Shown: one piece after another, positions 1 through 10,029 of the stretch
Numbering within the stretch: the first letter of the stretch is position 1
Layout of the letters: each line of letters begins with the position of its first letter
Source of the DNA: Cordylochernes scorpioides
Lineage: Eukaryota > Arthropoda > Arachnida > Pseudoscorpiones > Chernetidae
Assembly: GCA_030710605.1 (NCBI GenBank)
Contig: CP092863.1
Coordinates: 111,721,530-111,785,529 of the forward strand
DNA: 64,000 nt
Direction: 5' to 3'
The notes under the pieces: model-generated
What the model was told of the DNA's origin: nothing
The model's database searches: none
Seen by the model: the letters and a program-made list of their open reading frames with translations, nothing else
Translations under genes and position numbers: made by a program

Positions 1-1452
1 TTTGTTTCTTCCTCCCTCTCAGAATGTTCCGGAAATGAGTTAGGCAAGTGTCATTAAAAAGGTCAGATGCACGACCTGTTGCAACTTTTTCTGGGTGTTT
101 TTTTTCCACGAACTGTGAAACTCTCTCCCACATTCCTAAGATCTCCTTTATCTCACTTGTAGAAATAACCTCCTTCTCTGACTCCTCAAAACCAATTACT
201 TGCATAACCTCAGTATGCTGCTGTGACTGTAACTCTTGTATCTCCTCAGTCGTCAGTTCCTGGGTGTGCTCCTCGATAAGCTCGTTCACGTCTCTCTCTC
301 TCTTCCACCTCTAAACTCATGGATTTCCCCAGAGATACAATCTCCTCCTCTACTGAAACACCGAGTTCCAATTCTTCATAGATCCTTTCAGCTACAGCTT
401 CAGGCCACAGCTTTTTCCATGCAGAGGTCAAGGTCCTCGTTTGTAACTCCCAACCAGGCCTGATCGATAATTTGTAGGCAAATCGCTATATTAAAAGTGT
501 CCTTCCAGAACTCTCGAAGGGTGAGGTTTGTGCTCTCCGTCACTTCAAAGCAGCGCCGAAACAGATGCTTGGTGTATAGTTTTTTTTAAATTAGAAATCA
601 CTCTTGCTGATCCATGGGCTGCAGGATAGGAGTGGTGTTGTGGGGTAAGTAGAGAACCTTTATGAATTTTAACTCCTCGAAGATGTCATCTTCGAGGTTT
701 GGTGGGTGAGCAGGGGCATTGTCGAGGATGAGAAGGGCTTGCACGGGTAGGTTATTTTCCTGTAGATATTTCTTAACAGTAGGGCCGAAAACCAGGTTTA
801 CCCACTCCACAAAGAACTTTCTGGTGACCCATGCCTTCGGGTTCGACCTCCACATAACTTGCAGTTTTTCTTTCAAAATCTTATGTGATTTAAATGCTCT
901 GGGGTTTTCCGAATGGTACACGAGCAGAGGCTTGATCTTGCAGTCGCCACTCGCATTGGCGCACAGTGCTAGAGTCAATCTGTCCTTCATAGGTTTATGG
1001 CCTGGCATCATCTTCTCCTCTGCCGTTATATATGTTCTATTCGGCATCTTTTTCCAGAACAGCCCTGTCTCATCACAATTGAAGACTTGCTGAGAGATGT
1101 ATCCTTGGGCTTTTATTAGATCGGAAAATGTTTTTATGTAATCCTCAGCTGCCTTCATATCTGAACTTGCTGCCTCACCATGTCTGACAACGGAGTGAAT
1201 ACCGCTCCTCTTTTTAAAATTCTCAAACCAGCCCCGGCTGGCTTTAAATGACTCTTCCGATGCCTCGTCGATGGAAGTCTGCGGGGTTTACTTCAGCAAA
1301 TCTCCGTAGATCGCTCTTGCCTTCTCACAAATGATGGTCTGCGTCAAGGTATCTCCTTGGAACTGCTTTTCTGTCACCCACACCATCAGCAGTTTCTCCA
1401 TATTTTCATGAAGGGAGGTTCGCAGCTTTTTACAAACTTTCTTCCGATCCAT
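1..1452 (-). pseudogene. Tigger (TIGD1-like) transposase pseudogene
   Basis: Reading leftwards from ATG at 1450-1452, the start MDRKKVCKKLRTSLHENMEK and the following stretch to 1288 match the CENP-B-type DNA-binding region. A TAA at 1288-1290 stops the frame, but the same frame then continues through SFKASRGWFENFKKR into the DDE_1 catalytic domain, with NCDETGLFWKK and LILDNAPAHPP carrying two catalytic aspartates. Near 600 a small insertion shifts the frame just after MDQQ. The C-terminal part (MTSAWKKLWPE at about 431, then VSLGKSMSLEVE) is in another frame, and a further shift occurs in a GA run near 290. The protein runs off the left edge. One nonsense codon and at least two frameshifts make it a recent-looking pseudogene. 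Family assignment is confident from these motifs. Confidence 0.9.
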
Positions 1453-1885
1453 GGTTATAAAAATAAATGAACTAAAACTGTAAATGTAAACGCAACACAA
1501 AACACAACTTATCACAGCGGAAGCACGCTGCTAACTGATTGTGATGGCGCGACTGCGTGTTACTACCTGTTGTGTTCTAACTTTAAAAGCACACAAAAAT
1601 ATAATAAACTTGAATTTGTTTATTCAAGTCTCAAAAAACAAAGCTTTGCATATAGAACAAATAATAATGAAGAAGAAGAAAGAAACATTTTAGGAAAAGC
1701 AAAAACAAAACAAAAGTACTGGTCAAAAAGAAACATTTAAAATCACAGATTAATATCTTCAACACTACCGAACCGAACTCGTATCTCGAATTTCGCTCGT
1801 AACTAAAAGCAAAAAATCCCTTGCTCGTCGGCTCGTATCTCGAAAAACTCGTATGTTGGGGCGCTCGTATGTCGAGGTACCACTG
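1..1885 (-). mobile_element. Tigger/pogo-type DNA transposon, 3' part outside the window
   Basis: The right terminus is visible: the element ends at 1885 with an inverted-repeat end reading (on the minus strand) CAGTGGTACCTCGACATACG, followed by a TA target site at 1886-1887. The subterminal region 1765-1885 carries four copies of a CTCGTATxTCGA-like word, probably transposase binding sites. The other terminus lies beyond base 1. The transposase frame inside is broken (separate entry). The pogo/Tigger family cuts and pastes at TA dinucleotides; this copy cannot make an intact enzyme. Confidence 0.9.
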
Positions 1886-1887
1886 TA

Positions 1888-2320
1888 CTAGCGGACGTAC
1901 CCGGCTTCGCCCGGGTTTTACCCGAGTAAAGGTTTGTCTAACGAATCTCTCGATAAAGTGAACATTTTCCCCCGGTCCCTTGAAAAATACTCGATAAGTT
2001 GAATAAAATCAATATTAATTGGTTCCCTCGGTAATTGGAAGTTAAAGGAATAGTATCTTGCCTTGGAATTGTATCATTATTCTTGTCTAAAATAAATTGC
2101 CGTGTCATCCTGAATTTTGTCTTTCCTAATTTTCTACATTACAAAATCATCGTATCATCATGATAATATTTAGAGCAGATTGTTGAATTATAACAGATAA
2201 ATTAGAATATTTACCTTGATTATTTTTAGGCGAAAAGTTATTTAAAAAATTTTATTTGCTAGAAACCTTCCCAGTACTATACTAAATAACTTCCCAAAGT
2301 TTCATGGCGTTCCAATGAGT
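1888..2320. repeat. Dispersed repeat starting with CTAGC..CCCGG..CCCG hairpin motif
   Basis: It begins directly at the Tigger target site with a GC-rich hairpin (ACCCGG-CTTCG-CCCGGGT) like the one that opens the repeats at 14383, 54001, 54216, 55545, 55852 and 57131. At 2090-2150 it contains a piece resembling the 3' part of the LTR-like repeats at 32071 and 58064 (AATAAATTGC..., TTTCCTAATTTTCTAC). No coding potential is seen. Confidence 0.5.
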
Positions 2321-2389
2321 GGTTTGGTCAGGCATAAAGGACACACACACACATACATTCATTTTTATATATATAGATATATATATATG

Positions 2390-2480
2390 TTTAGATAATA
2401 AAAAAGCATATATTGGAATGAATAAAATATTTATTTGCCAATATTTATTCAATCCAATATATGTCTTTTTATTATCTAAA
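2390..2480. repeat. Short inverted repeat (37-bp arms)
   Basis: Arms 2390-2426 and 2445-2480 are reverse complements (TTTAGATAATAAAAA... against ...TTTTTATTATCTAAA) around a short AT spacer. The arm word CCAATATATG followed by C/TTTTT also occurs next to the hammerhead-like repeats at 27010 and 63970. A second imperfect pair (GATTGCTCTAT / ATAGAGCAATCC) follows at 2490-2550. A (CA)n/(TA)n microsatellite precedes it at 2340-2390. Confidence 0.6.
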
Positions 2481-2785
2481 GATTTAAATATGGATTGCTC
2501 TATATTCAGAACATATATATGTGTTGTGGGTGTTGAAAATAGAGCAATCCATTCTGAATATATTAATAAAATAAGGCTTATTTTGGATCACAATGTTAAA
2601 AAAAAACTTCTAAAATTTCGACGAAGTAGCCCGCTTATTTTTTTCCAGGAATCAAACCTTGTAAACAAATTATATGTTTATTATGACCCAAAAGAAGCAC
2701 CACTCCCTTTAATTGTGACCCAGAAAGAGGGTACTGTACATGATCCTTGTAAAAAACTTTGCTAGTAATGATAAAGAAAGGGCCA

Positions 2786-3030
2786 CAACCCCAGTTTTGA
2801 CGATTTCAAACAAAAAGCTAACTTGTATACCATGGTTTCGTTTTTGATGTCGCTGTTCGTCTGTTTTTTTTTTCTTTCTTTTTTTAAGGAGACAGGGGCA
2901 ATTTTTTCACACTTGGTTATCTCGTGTGTCTTCAATAAAGGTCACTTTAATATCTTTCAGATTTATTGTCTCAATCCCGATATACATGGTAATAGGTACA
3001 ACTTCCTTAAGTTTTGTCCATGAGAGTATG
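2786..3030 (-). mobile_element. Tc1-like MITE (76-bp family), single copy
   Basis: Contains, in reverse orientation, the internal segment (GGAGACAGGGGCAA..., TCTCGTGTGTCTTCAATAAA) and one terminal unit ending ...AACTTCCTTAAGTTTTGTCC-ATGAG, the end sequence of the MITE family that also makes the 76-bp arrays. No coding capacity. The inner end of the element is diverged. Confidence 0.7.
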
Positions 3031-4570
3031 CTCACACACACGCACATTCATGCGTATAAACAAAAAATAATCTATCATAAGGGGCAGATTCCAAGACATC
3101 AAGAAAGATACCAAAAAAAAAAAGGTTATTGACGTGATCCCAATATGCATTTAGCTCAAATATTCATATATATATCAAAACACTTTCTTAAAATATCTCA
3201 GAATAGACAGACGGTCAGAGAGAGAGAGCTAAAGAAGAACAACAACATAAAAAAACGAGCCAACCTTAAATTCCATGAACCTGCATTTCCGGTAACAGAA
3301 ATACCAAACTACAAAGAACTTGTTAAACAAGGTCAGGGATAATCAACAACAACAAAAAAGGCATCTACAAACGAAACCACAAAAAAGAGGAAAGTCTCAA
3401 CAAGAAGACAGGTATGAGAGAAGGTAAATTAGCCACCTTCAACTGAAGAAAACCCACAAAGAGCCATAAACCAAGAAAGACAAACAACAAAGAAATCGTC
3501 CTTGGCTTGTGGGTGTAAAGGAAATTGATGATGGCAGATTGATTTAGTCCCCCAGTGTCATAAAGTAGACACGGGGAGGATAACCAGACACAACTTACGA
3601 TGCTTCGGGCCAAATTTACATCCCGCCTACAGTGCCCATAACTTGCTGCACTCTCAAAATTAACCGAGGATTCTATATAGCCATCCTGACATCTCGAACC
3701 GCCTCCCTACACAATATATGGAAGTTTTGGACCAACTTCTTTCTTTCCTCTTTTTTTTTTTTCCTTCTTCTTCGTCGACGACATGAAAATTTAACCCCTT
3801 GGCTGTAAATGGGGGCTGTTTTCTTGAGAGCGGAATCCTGGAATGGTGGTAACCTGAAATGTGAAGCTTTTCCGCCTCTATTTATCGTGATTCTCCTTTG
3901 TCAGTAGTGTTAACTAAGAATGATATTGGCCAGGAAAGAATCTTTAAGAAATACCTTTGTGATGGATTCTTGTTGGAAATAAATATATGGTCTGGAGTTT
4001 TGAAATTGTCGCGTTCAGCGGCACAGTGCCCAGGCTCTATTTTGCCCAGACGCCCAAAGTCTCTATTTCAGGTCTCTCCCGGGGGGGAGAACACCAACCT
4101 ATCTCTATGTAGGGAAGAGCGACTCCAAGAAAAAACTGCGGAATTCCGTTGTTGTCTCTAGGGCAGGTATCTGGCAATGATCGGCCAAGCAACAATGATG
4201 GCTAAATAAGCACGAAAGATCGGTAAGGATCTCTATTTGCCTTCTCTTTATTTACCTGTGTGCTCTATGGATAACAAAACAAGTAAAATGCAGAGAGCAT
4301 CATCCAACAGATATTGTCAACAAGGGCGAGCACGACTTCACTGTTGGCCAGCTGGGCTTCTTTTTCTTGATTGGTCCTTCCACCCCCCGGTCCACAGGTG
4401 GTGGACGATTTGAGCCTATTTGGACCTTGTCTCGACACTATGTATAATGCAGTACTGCGGTGTGCACACTGAGATATGCCAGAAGACTTATGCTAAATGT
4501 GCCGTACCATTCACCAGATTCTGTCACACTGTTACAGAAATATTCTATATGTATTAATTATATGACAGTA
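3031..4570. other. Intergenic, no gene recognised
   Basis: Short frames occur here but none shows a domain, codon bias or repeat identity. The block 3530-3730 is less AT-biased and non-repetitive within this window and could be a conserved noncoding element; this is only an impression. C/G runs occur at 4380-4390 and 4080-4087. Confidence 0.4.
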
Positions 4571-4572
4571 TT

Positions 4573-4905
4573 ATGCACTCATGGAAAAACTTAAGGAAGT
4601 GGAAAGTCTTTGGTATCGCCGGTTGTCTGTATTTTTTTTACGACAGCCATTAGAACAAGTCATTCCATCCTCACAGATAGACGACAGCCATCAGAACAAG
4701 TCAATGACAGATACACGACAGCCATCCGAACAAGTAAATGACAGATAGACGACAGCCATCAGAACAAGTAAATGACAGATAGACGACAGCTATCAGAACA
4801 AGTAAATCGCACATATGACGACAGCCATCAGAACAAGTAAATCGCACATATGACGACAGCCAATATTAGGGGAAGAGTCCATCACGTGAGACAAAGAAGA
4901 AGGAA
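4573..4905. repeat. MITE end joined to a 34-bp minisatellite
   Basis: At 4573 the Tc1-like MITE terminus (CACTCATGGAAAAACTTAAG) runs into its internal sequence, and then 4636-4862 repeats a unit of about 34-35 bp, CGACAGCCATCAGAACAAGT plus AAATGACAGATAGA or AAATCGCACATATGA, about six times. The minisatellite seems to have grown inside the MITE. Confidence 0.7.
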
Positions 4906-5095
4906 ATGACTTCTCCCCAGGACTAGCTGTCATGACTCAGTCGTGTCGAACAGTGAAACGAAGTTAAGCCTCGCCCAAATCCCGGTATAGAGGACGTTAA
5001 GCACACCTGAATGGGCGAGAGATTAGTCCCTATCAGTGAGCGCGGCCCGTCGGTTAGGCCTAATTGTCTGGCGGGAACTTTCAAAAAGTCGTCTG
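4905..5095. other. GC-richer block with strong hairpin, possible small-RNA-derived repeat
   Basis: A sharp island of balanced composition between AT-rich flanks. It contains a perfect 8-bp stem (CTCGCCCA at about 4971 with TGGGCGAG at about 5013) around a 34-nt loop, and words such as GAAGTTAAGC and GAATGGGCGAGAG that recall 5S rRNA internal control regions without a convincing full match. It could be a decayed 5S-derived SINE or another structured RNA. Confidence 0.3.
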
Positions 5096-5850
5096 CCCAA
5101 TATTTTTCTTTCTAATTTTACCTCGCACTCCAAGAGACGAACATAACGTAGTTTTCCATGAAAAATATATCCCTTATTCATATCTTCAACCCTATTACTA
5201 TTCCCATAGTTTTGTTTAGATAGCCTAGTGAGATGGTAGCAATTTCGTTTAGCGAAATAATACGTGTTGGTATTATTATATGAGAAATTGGAAAGTCTTA
5301 GATGTTTGTAGAGAAATATTCTAGTTATATCTCCAATTTTCTATAACTATATATAATCTAATATGCAAAAATGGCTCAGAAAGAGAGAAGTGGGAAAATA
5401 TTATTTTTAAAATTTTTATAATAAAACCTATTTCGTAATAAAATAATTTTGGTAAATATATTATAAAATGATAGTTGATATATTTTTCGAAGTTTGCTGA
5501 GATTGATGGAATGTTTGTCAACGCCATCTGTCAACGTGAAAATAAATCTTTATGCAAATCAACCATTTTACATATAGGAAGTTCAAGAGAGAGAGAGAGA
5601 GTGCGTGTGTGCAGGTTGGTCATCACTTGAATAATGTTATTTAATATATCCATACCTATAATTTGTAGAGAAAAATCATGACTCTGAATATTAAAAAAGA
5701 AGAAATTCTTTGAAGAAGCTTTTTAAAAAATATAAGAAAAATGGTAGGTTAGATTAAAACAATGAACTCAATATCATCTGTTAAGTTACTATGGCTAAAT
5801 ATTCTATGTAACCTTTAAACCAAGTAACTTTTAATATATCTAAAAAGCCA
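5096..5850. other. AT-rich intergenic DNA, nothing recognised
   Basis: Only short chance frames; a (GA)n/(GT)n microsatellite lies at 5588-5612. No family repeats recognised. Confidence 0.5.
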
Positions 5851-5965
5851 AAGGTTGTCTCTCCCATCAAAATAGACGTCAAAGCTATCTTTTGACCGTC
5901 GCCGCAAACTAGCGGCCTCGGATCGGTGACAAAGCCACAACACCATCTTTGTCTTTTTAGATCAA
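5850..5965 (-). repeat. Fragment of the hammerhead-carrying repeat family
   Basis: The reverse complement matches 12186-12290 (GTTGTGGCTTTGTCA..., CCGCTAGTTTG, GGCGACGGTCAA, TGATGGGAGAG), the sequence just downstream of the hammerhead ribozyme at 12110-12172. This copy stops before the ribozyme itself. Confidence 0.7.
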
Positions 5966-6084
5966 TATCCTCCCGGCAAAATTTCCATTTTAATCTATCA
6001 GTGTATTATTAGAATTATAATCCTCTGTGTCAATTAGATTAATCAAATATAAATCTCCGAGAATATGTTTCTCTGTTACACTTT

Positions 6085-6200
6085 TAACGTGTTTACAACC
6101 TTTCAGGTTTTTAAACGACCCTTCTACAGAATTTTTTTTTTTTAATAAATTTGTTTACCTGTAGAAGTGTCGTTTAAAAACCCGAAAACTTGTAAACTCG
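6085..6200. repeat. Snap-back inverted repeat
   Basis: Arms 6085-6131 and 6157-6200 (GTTTACAACCTTTCAGGTTT... and ...AAACCCGAAAACTTGTAAAC) fold around a T-rich spacer. No coding sequence. Confidence 0.7.
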
Positions 6201-6280
6201 TTAATAGTATAATAAATAAACTTATCCTGGGATATTTATATTTGATTATTCTATCTGTGTATGCTAAATTTTGTTCATGA

Positions 6281-6541
6281 TTTATATAAAAAATAGACAC
6301 TTCGGCCAGTTGGAGTTTTTTTATTTAGTAAAGTTGGACTTTTGCAAGAAAAAAAAAGTGTCCAATGCGGGATTCGATCCCTGGTCGTGGCAGTCGACGG
6401 TTTATTCCACTGACCGCCATAGTCTAAACTAAAACACTTAAGGATGCTAGTTCACTGCGCTTGACTATTACATTTTGTTGAGATTTATTAAAGAAAATAA
6501 AACACACTCCAACTGGCCGAAGTGTCTATTTTTTATATAAA
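6281..6541. mobile_element. MITE with ~35-bp terminal inverted repeats, carrying a SINE
   Basis: Ends 6281-6315 and 6505-6541 are inverted copies (TAGACACTTCGGCCAGTTGG / CCAACTGGCCGAAGTGTCTA) inside matching TTATATAA flanks. The centre 6318-6480 holds a tRNA-headed SINE piece (GGGATTCGATCCC, GTCGACGGTTTATT) almost the same as that at 6900-7040. The SINE probably inserted into, or was captured by, the MITE. Confidence 0.7.
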
Positions 6542-6589
6542 TATGAATGCCGGCCAGGCAGCCTCTATCTTTATGATATTTGTGCACGA

Positions 6590-6815
6590 TTTTCAAAGCA
6601 TCTTACTGTTAGAATATTACACAGAGTAACAATGGCTATAGATGAGCTCTCGTGTTTGAAAAGGAACTTGTATATAATAATTGTCGTTTTGTTGTTTTTA
6701 TGTAAACATATATACCAAGATTTGTTTTGTATAATTGCTATTAATAATAAATAATATGTAAAGTTAAATTGGTTACGGATTCATACTTCTTACTTACTTT
6801 AATTACATAACACTT
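6590..6815. repeat. Dispersed repeat, inverted partner of 45340-45545
   Basis: Words including CAATGGCTATAGATGAGCTC, CTTGTATATAATAATT, ACCAAGATTTG and TTGGTTACGGATTCAT occur in reverse complement and reverse order at 45340-45545, about 38 kb away. No reading frame; probably the 3' part of an unidentified retroelement. Confidence 0.7.
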
Positions 6816-6894
6816 ACAATGCATTGTTTACATCTGAAATTACTTTATAGCTTATACTAAATCCTTGTTGCCAAATTTGACAACAAAATGTAAT

Positions 6895-7140
6895 ACTCAA
6901 GCGCAGTGAACTAGTATCCTTAAGTGCTTTAGTTAAAACTATAACGGTCAGTGGACGAGTGAAATAAACCGTCGACTGCCATAACCAGGGATCGAATCCC
7001 GCATTGGACCCTTTTTTTTTCTTGCAAAAGTCCAACCCCACCAGTGAGTATAAGTAATCAAACGTGGTTCTCTGGCAAACTTGTAAGTGCAAATGTCAAA
7101 CTGCCTACCACATATGTAGATACGTGGCACACTTACAGTA
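6895..7140 (-). mobile_element. tRNA-derived SINE, tail type A
   Basis: On the minus strand the head GGTCAGTGGACGAGTG..., with A-box-like TGGACGAGTG and B-box-like GGGATCGAATCCC, is followed by an A-run and a tail with CACTGGTGGGGTTGGA, CATATGTGGTAGGCAG and a terminal CTGTAAGTGTGCCACG-type word. Related copies lie at 6316-6480, 11701-11860, 19490-19720 and 29695-29830. The same head occurs with a different tail in the type B SINEs. Confidence 0.75.
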
Positions 7141-7164
7141 AAAACAACCAACTTTTACCTAATA

Positions 7165-7395
7165 AAATGCATTGTCAAAATTCGAAACTATCATAGACGC
7201 GTATGATTCTTTTTAAAAATAAACAATTTATACTGTCCTTACTGCAATGGAAAAAGGAATGGAAACCCCATTAATTTTTCCATTGCAGTAAAGCCAGTAG
7301 AAATTGTTTATTTTTAAAAAGAATCATACGCGTCTATGATAGTTTTGAATTTTGATAACAGATGGCGCGCTAATGCATCATAATATAAAATGCAT
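7165..7395. mobile_element. Snap-back MITE (foldback family 1)
   Basis: Arms 7165-7255 and 7276-7395 are near-perfect inverted copies (ACTATCATAGACGCGTATGA, AACAATTT..ACTG, TTACTGCAATGGAAAAA) with almost no loop. The right end continues into ATAACAGATGGCGCGCTAAT, the AGATGGCG end word seen in most family members (13255, 14570, 29345, 37672, 54433). Noncoding. Confidence 0.85.
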
Positions 7396-7555
7396 TGTAT
7401 TTATTTGCATAAAAGTTAATGGAGCCCTAAAGAATCAAATAATACACTATCCGTATATTGACGGCATCAAAACATATATCAAAGTGAATATTAGAGGTTT
7501 CAAAGAAAATAAGATTCTCTCAAAAGATAGCTAGATTTCCTAAATCCAAGAATAA

Positions 7556-8490
7556 TAGACATTAAGATTATGCTATAACACTTCAAGAAAGATTTGTAAG
7601 ACATCAAGGTTAACCTAGAACACTTCAAGAAAGATTTGGAAGACATCAAGGTTAAGCTAGAATACTTCAAGAAAGATTTGGGAAATATCAAAGGATAGCT
7701 AGAATTCCTCAATTAAAGATTGGAAGTCATTAAGTTAAACCTAGAACATTCCAAGAAAGAGTTGAAAGCATAAAAGATTGGAAGACATCATGGTTAAGTT
7801 AGAACATTTAAAGAAAGAGTTGGAAGGCATCAAAGGTTAACTTTAATACCTCAATCAAAGATTGGAAGACATTTTTAGATTATTCTAGAACACTCTAAGA
7901 AAGAGTTGGAAGACATCAAAGGATAGCTAGAATTCCTCAATTAAAGATTGGAAGTCATCAAAGTTACGCGCTAGAACATTCCAAGAAAGAGTTGGAAGGC
8001 ATCAAAGGATAGCTAGAATTCCTCAATCAAAGATTGGAAGTCATCAAAGTTACGCGCTAGAACATTCCAAGAAAGAGTTGGAAGGATAGCTAGAATTCCT
8101 CAATTAAAGATTGGAAGTCATCAAAGTTACGCGCTGGAACATTCCAAGAAAAAGTTGGAAGGCATCAAAGAATAGCTAGAATTCCTCAATCAAAGATTGG
8201 AAGTCATCAAAGTTACGCGCTAGAACATTCCAAGAAAGAGTTGGAAGGCATCAAAGGATAGCTAGAATTCCTCAATCAAAGATTGGAAGTCATCAAAGTT
8301 ACGCGCTAGAACATTCCAAGAAAGAGTTGGAAGGCATCAAAGGATAGCTAGAATTCCTCAATTAAAGATTGGAAGTCATCAAAGTTACGCGCTAGAACAT
8401 TTAAGAAAGAGTTGGAAGGCATCAAAGGATAGCTAGAATTCCTCAATCAAAGAGATTGGAAGTAATCAAATTTATACGCTAGAACACTTC
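7556..8490 (+). repeat. Minisatellite, 42/44-bp units in an 86-bp higher-order repeat
   Basis: The first 150 bp use a 42-43-bp unit (CTAGAACACTTCAAGAAAGA...GACATCAAGGTTAA). From about 7900 two diverged half-units alternate, one with CATTCCAAGAAAGAGTTGGA and one with TTCCTCAATCAAAGATTGGA, giving a period of 86 bp repeated about seven times. In the early units one plus-strand frame reads LEHFKKDLEDIKV, a 14-residue, two-heptad coiled-coil pattern. Stops and the 44-bp half-unit destroy this frame later. It is therefore either a decayed coding repeat or a chance pattern; no flanking gene is seen. Confidence 0.85.
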
Positions 8491-8619
8491 AAGGATGGCT
8501 AAGGATACCTTAAACAATAGCTGGAAGGGAAAGTTATGGCAGGAAAATGTCAAAGGAAAAATCTCTAATACCTAAAGTAAGAACATTGAACAACAACAAT
8601 AAGAGAGAGAGAGACAATT

Positions 8620-9998
8620 GACAATTGACATATTTTTATTGACATCTAGTCAATACATGTAAAGTGCACAGTCCGCACTAATTATGAGAAAATGAGAAAT
8701 TTATAATGAGGATGATGGTTATAATAAAAAATGATTTTAAAAATGATTAAAAAATACAACTATGTACATGGCGCTCTGCCACCGCTGCAGAGTTTGATGG
8801 AAGATCGCCAATGGATCCCCAGAGATACCACGCATCTCGCGATCTACGAAGAAGACGTAGATGGCATGCTTTGCCGCTGAGGAGATGGTGATGGCGTGGT
8901 TCTCGAGGTTCACCGCGAAGATCCAGGATTGCAGGTCCGGCGGCCGCCCGATGATGGAGAACACCTCTCGGATGAGAGGGCGGACGGCGCTGCAGGACCA
9001 GTAGCGATGAGCCAGCGACAGGTCGCTGGAGCCGCAGGCGATGCAGACGGGCTGGCTCGACGCCGGGTGTCCCGGATGAGGCAGGGCGTGCAGGGCTAGC
9101 CGCAGAGCGATGTCCGCTGCATGGCCCCCGAAGGAGCAGCGACGGAGAGATGAGAACGCCAGGCTGGTGGAGGGCACGTCGACGACAGGCGCCCAGCGCC
9201 GGAGATACCGCGAGATGGGAACGGCGGCCAGGCGGGGACGCTCCAACATGCGACGCGCAGTGCGTGTGCTGATGCGCAAGAACGGCGTGGCCGTCCCGCG
9301 CAGCACCACGGCTTCCTCCAAGGTCCGCTCCCTGTAGACGCTCGTCGCGTTGTCCGCCACCAGGCGTTGGCAAAATGCCCCAAGAGCAGCTGCATCTTCG
9401 CAGGCGCTTCTTGTAAGCCTGGCGATGGGCGGCGGAGCAGGGCCTGCCAGGTCGCGGACGCAAACTCCTCTCCATCTAGAGGGAGCCCGAAGCGATGGCG
9501 TCGCCAGGAACCTGCAGGCACCGACGAGGGGCAGGTTCAGTAGAGTGGGAGCAGGCAACACCCGATGGTTCAGGCCCAGGATGGAGGAGGCCTGCCCCCA
9601 TAGATCCAGCAGCCGGCGGCGGCGAGGCAGCAACCAGGAACCCGAGGACAAGGGGGTCATCCAGGCTCCAGACTCCACCAGCCAAGAGTAGGCGTTCTTG
9701 CCTCCATTTCTGGATGCAGCCTGGACCCCCTTGAAGCAGGCGAGCTGGAGTTGGGTCCTGATGTCGAGCAGTCCTACGCCACCGACGGACACAGGACGTG
9801 CCAGTAGACCTCCCGGGAGCCAGGCGGCGCGATGGCAGGATCCCCAGACGAACCGCGTCAGCCTGGCCTGCAGTTTGGCGATAGTGGCATCACCGGGCAG
9901 GTAGCCGTGCAGATGGTGGAGCACCGCCGCCAGTACTAGCGAGTTGGCCGCTCTCGCCCGCCCCACCAGGGAGAAGCCGCGGAGAGAGAAGAGATAGA
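8620..9998 (-). mobile_element. 5'-truncated LINE (Tx1/L1-like), 3' end
   Basis: A GC-rich block in AT-rich DNA. On the minus strand the frame enters abruptly near 9998 (5' truncation), ends at 8737, and is followed by a 3' UTR with AATAAAAATATG and a short tandem tail of AATTGTC units merging into (CT)n. 5' truncation is typical of target-primed reverse transcription. I did not identify a target site duplication. Confidence 0.8.
8737..9998 (-). pseudogene. LINE ORF2 C-terminal fragment (post-RT region with CCHC motif)
   Basis: About 415 uninterrupted codons. The start, SLVGRARAANSLVLAAVLHH, resembles the thumb-like segment downstream of the reverse transcriptase in Tx1/L1-type LINEs (a GR..VIN.LVL pattern), followed by PVSVGGVGLLD, which corresponds to the usual P...GG.GL.D block. 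Near the C-terminus CIACGSSDLSLAHRYWSC gives CX2CX8HX4C, the zinc-knuckle-like motif at the end of L1/Tx1 ORF2. The endonuclease and catalytic RT (FADD) are missing. The frame is free of stops, so the insertion looks young, but the fragment is dead by truncation. The first ~17 codons (10026-9975) may be flanking sequence. Confidence 0.8.
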
Positions 9999-10029
9999 AG
10001 CAAATTTGATTCTCCCAATAACTCACTGC

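Noticed and set aside
4905-5095. 5S rRNA gene
   Set aside because: Only short words match; the overall 5S secondary structure and length do not fit.
8747-9734. Several long frames overlapping the LINE in other frames and on the plus strand
   Set aside because: Shadows of the GC-rich LINE frame, which has the diagnostic CCHC and post-RT motifs.
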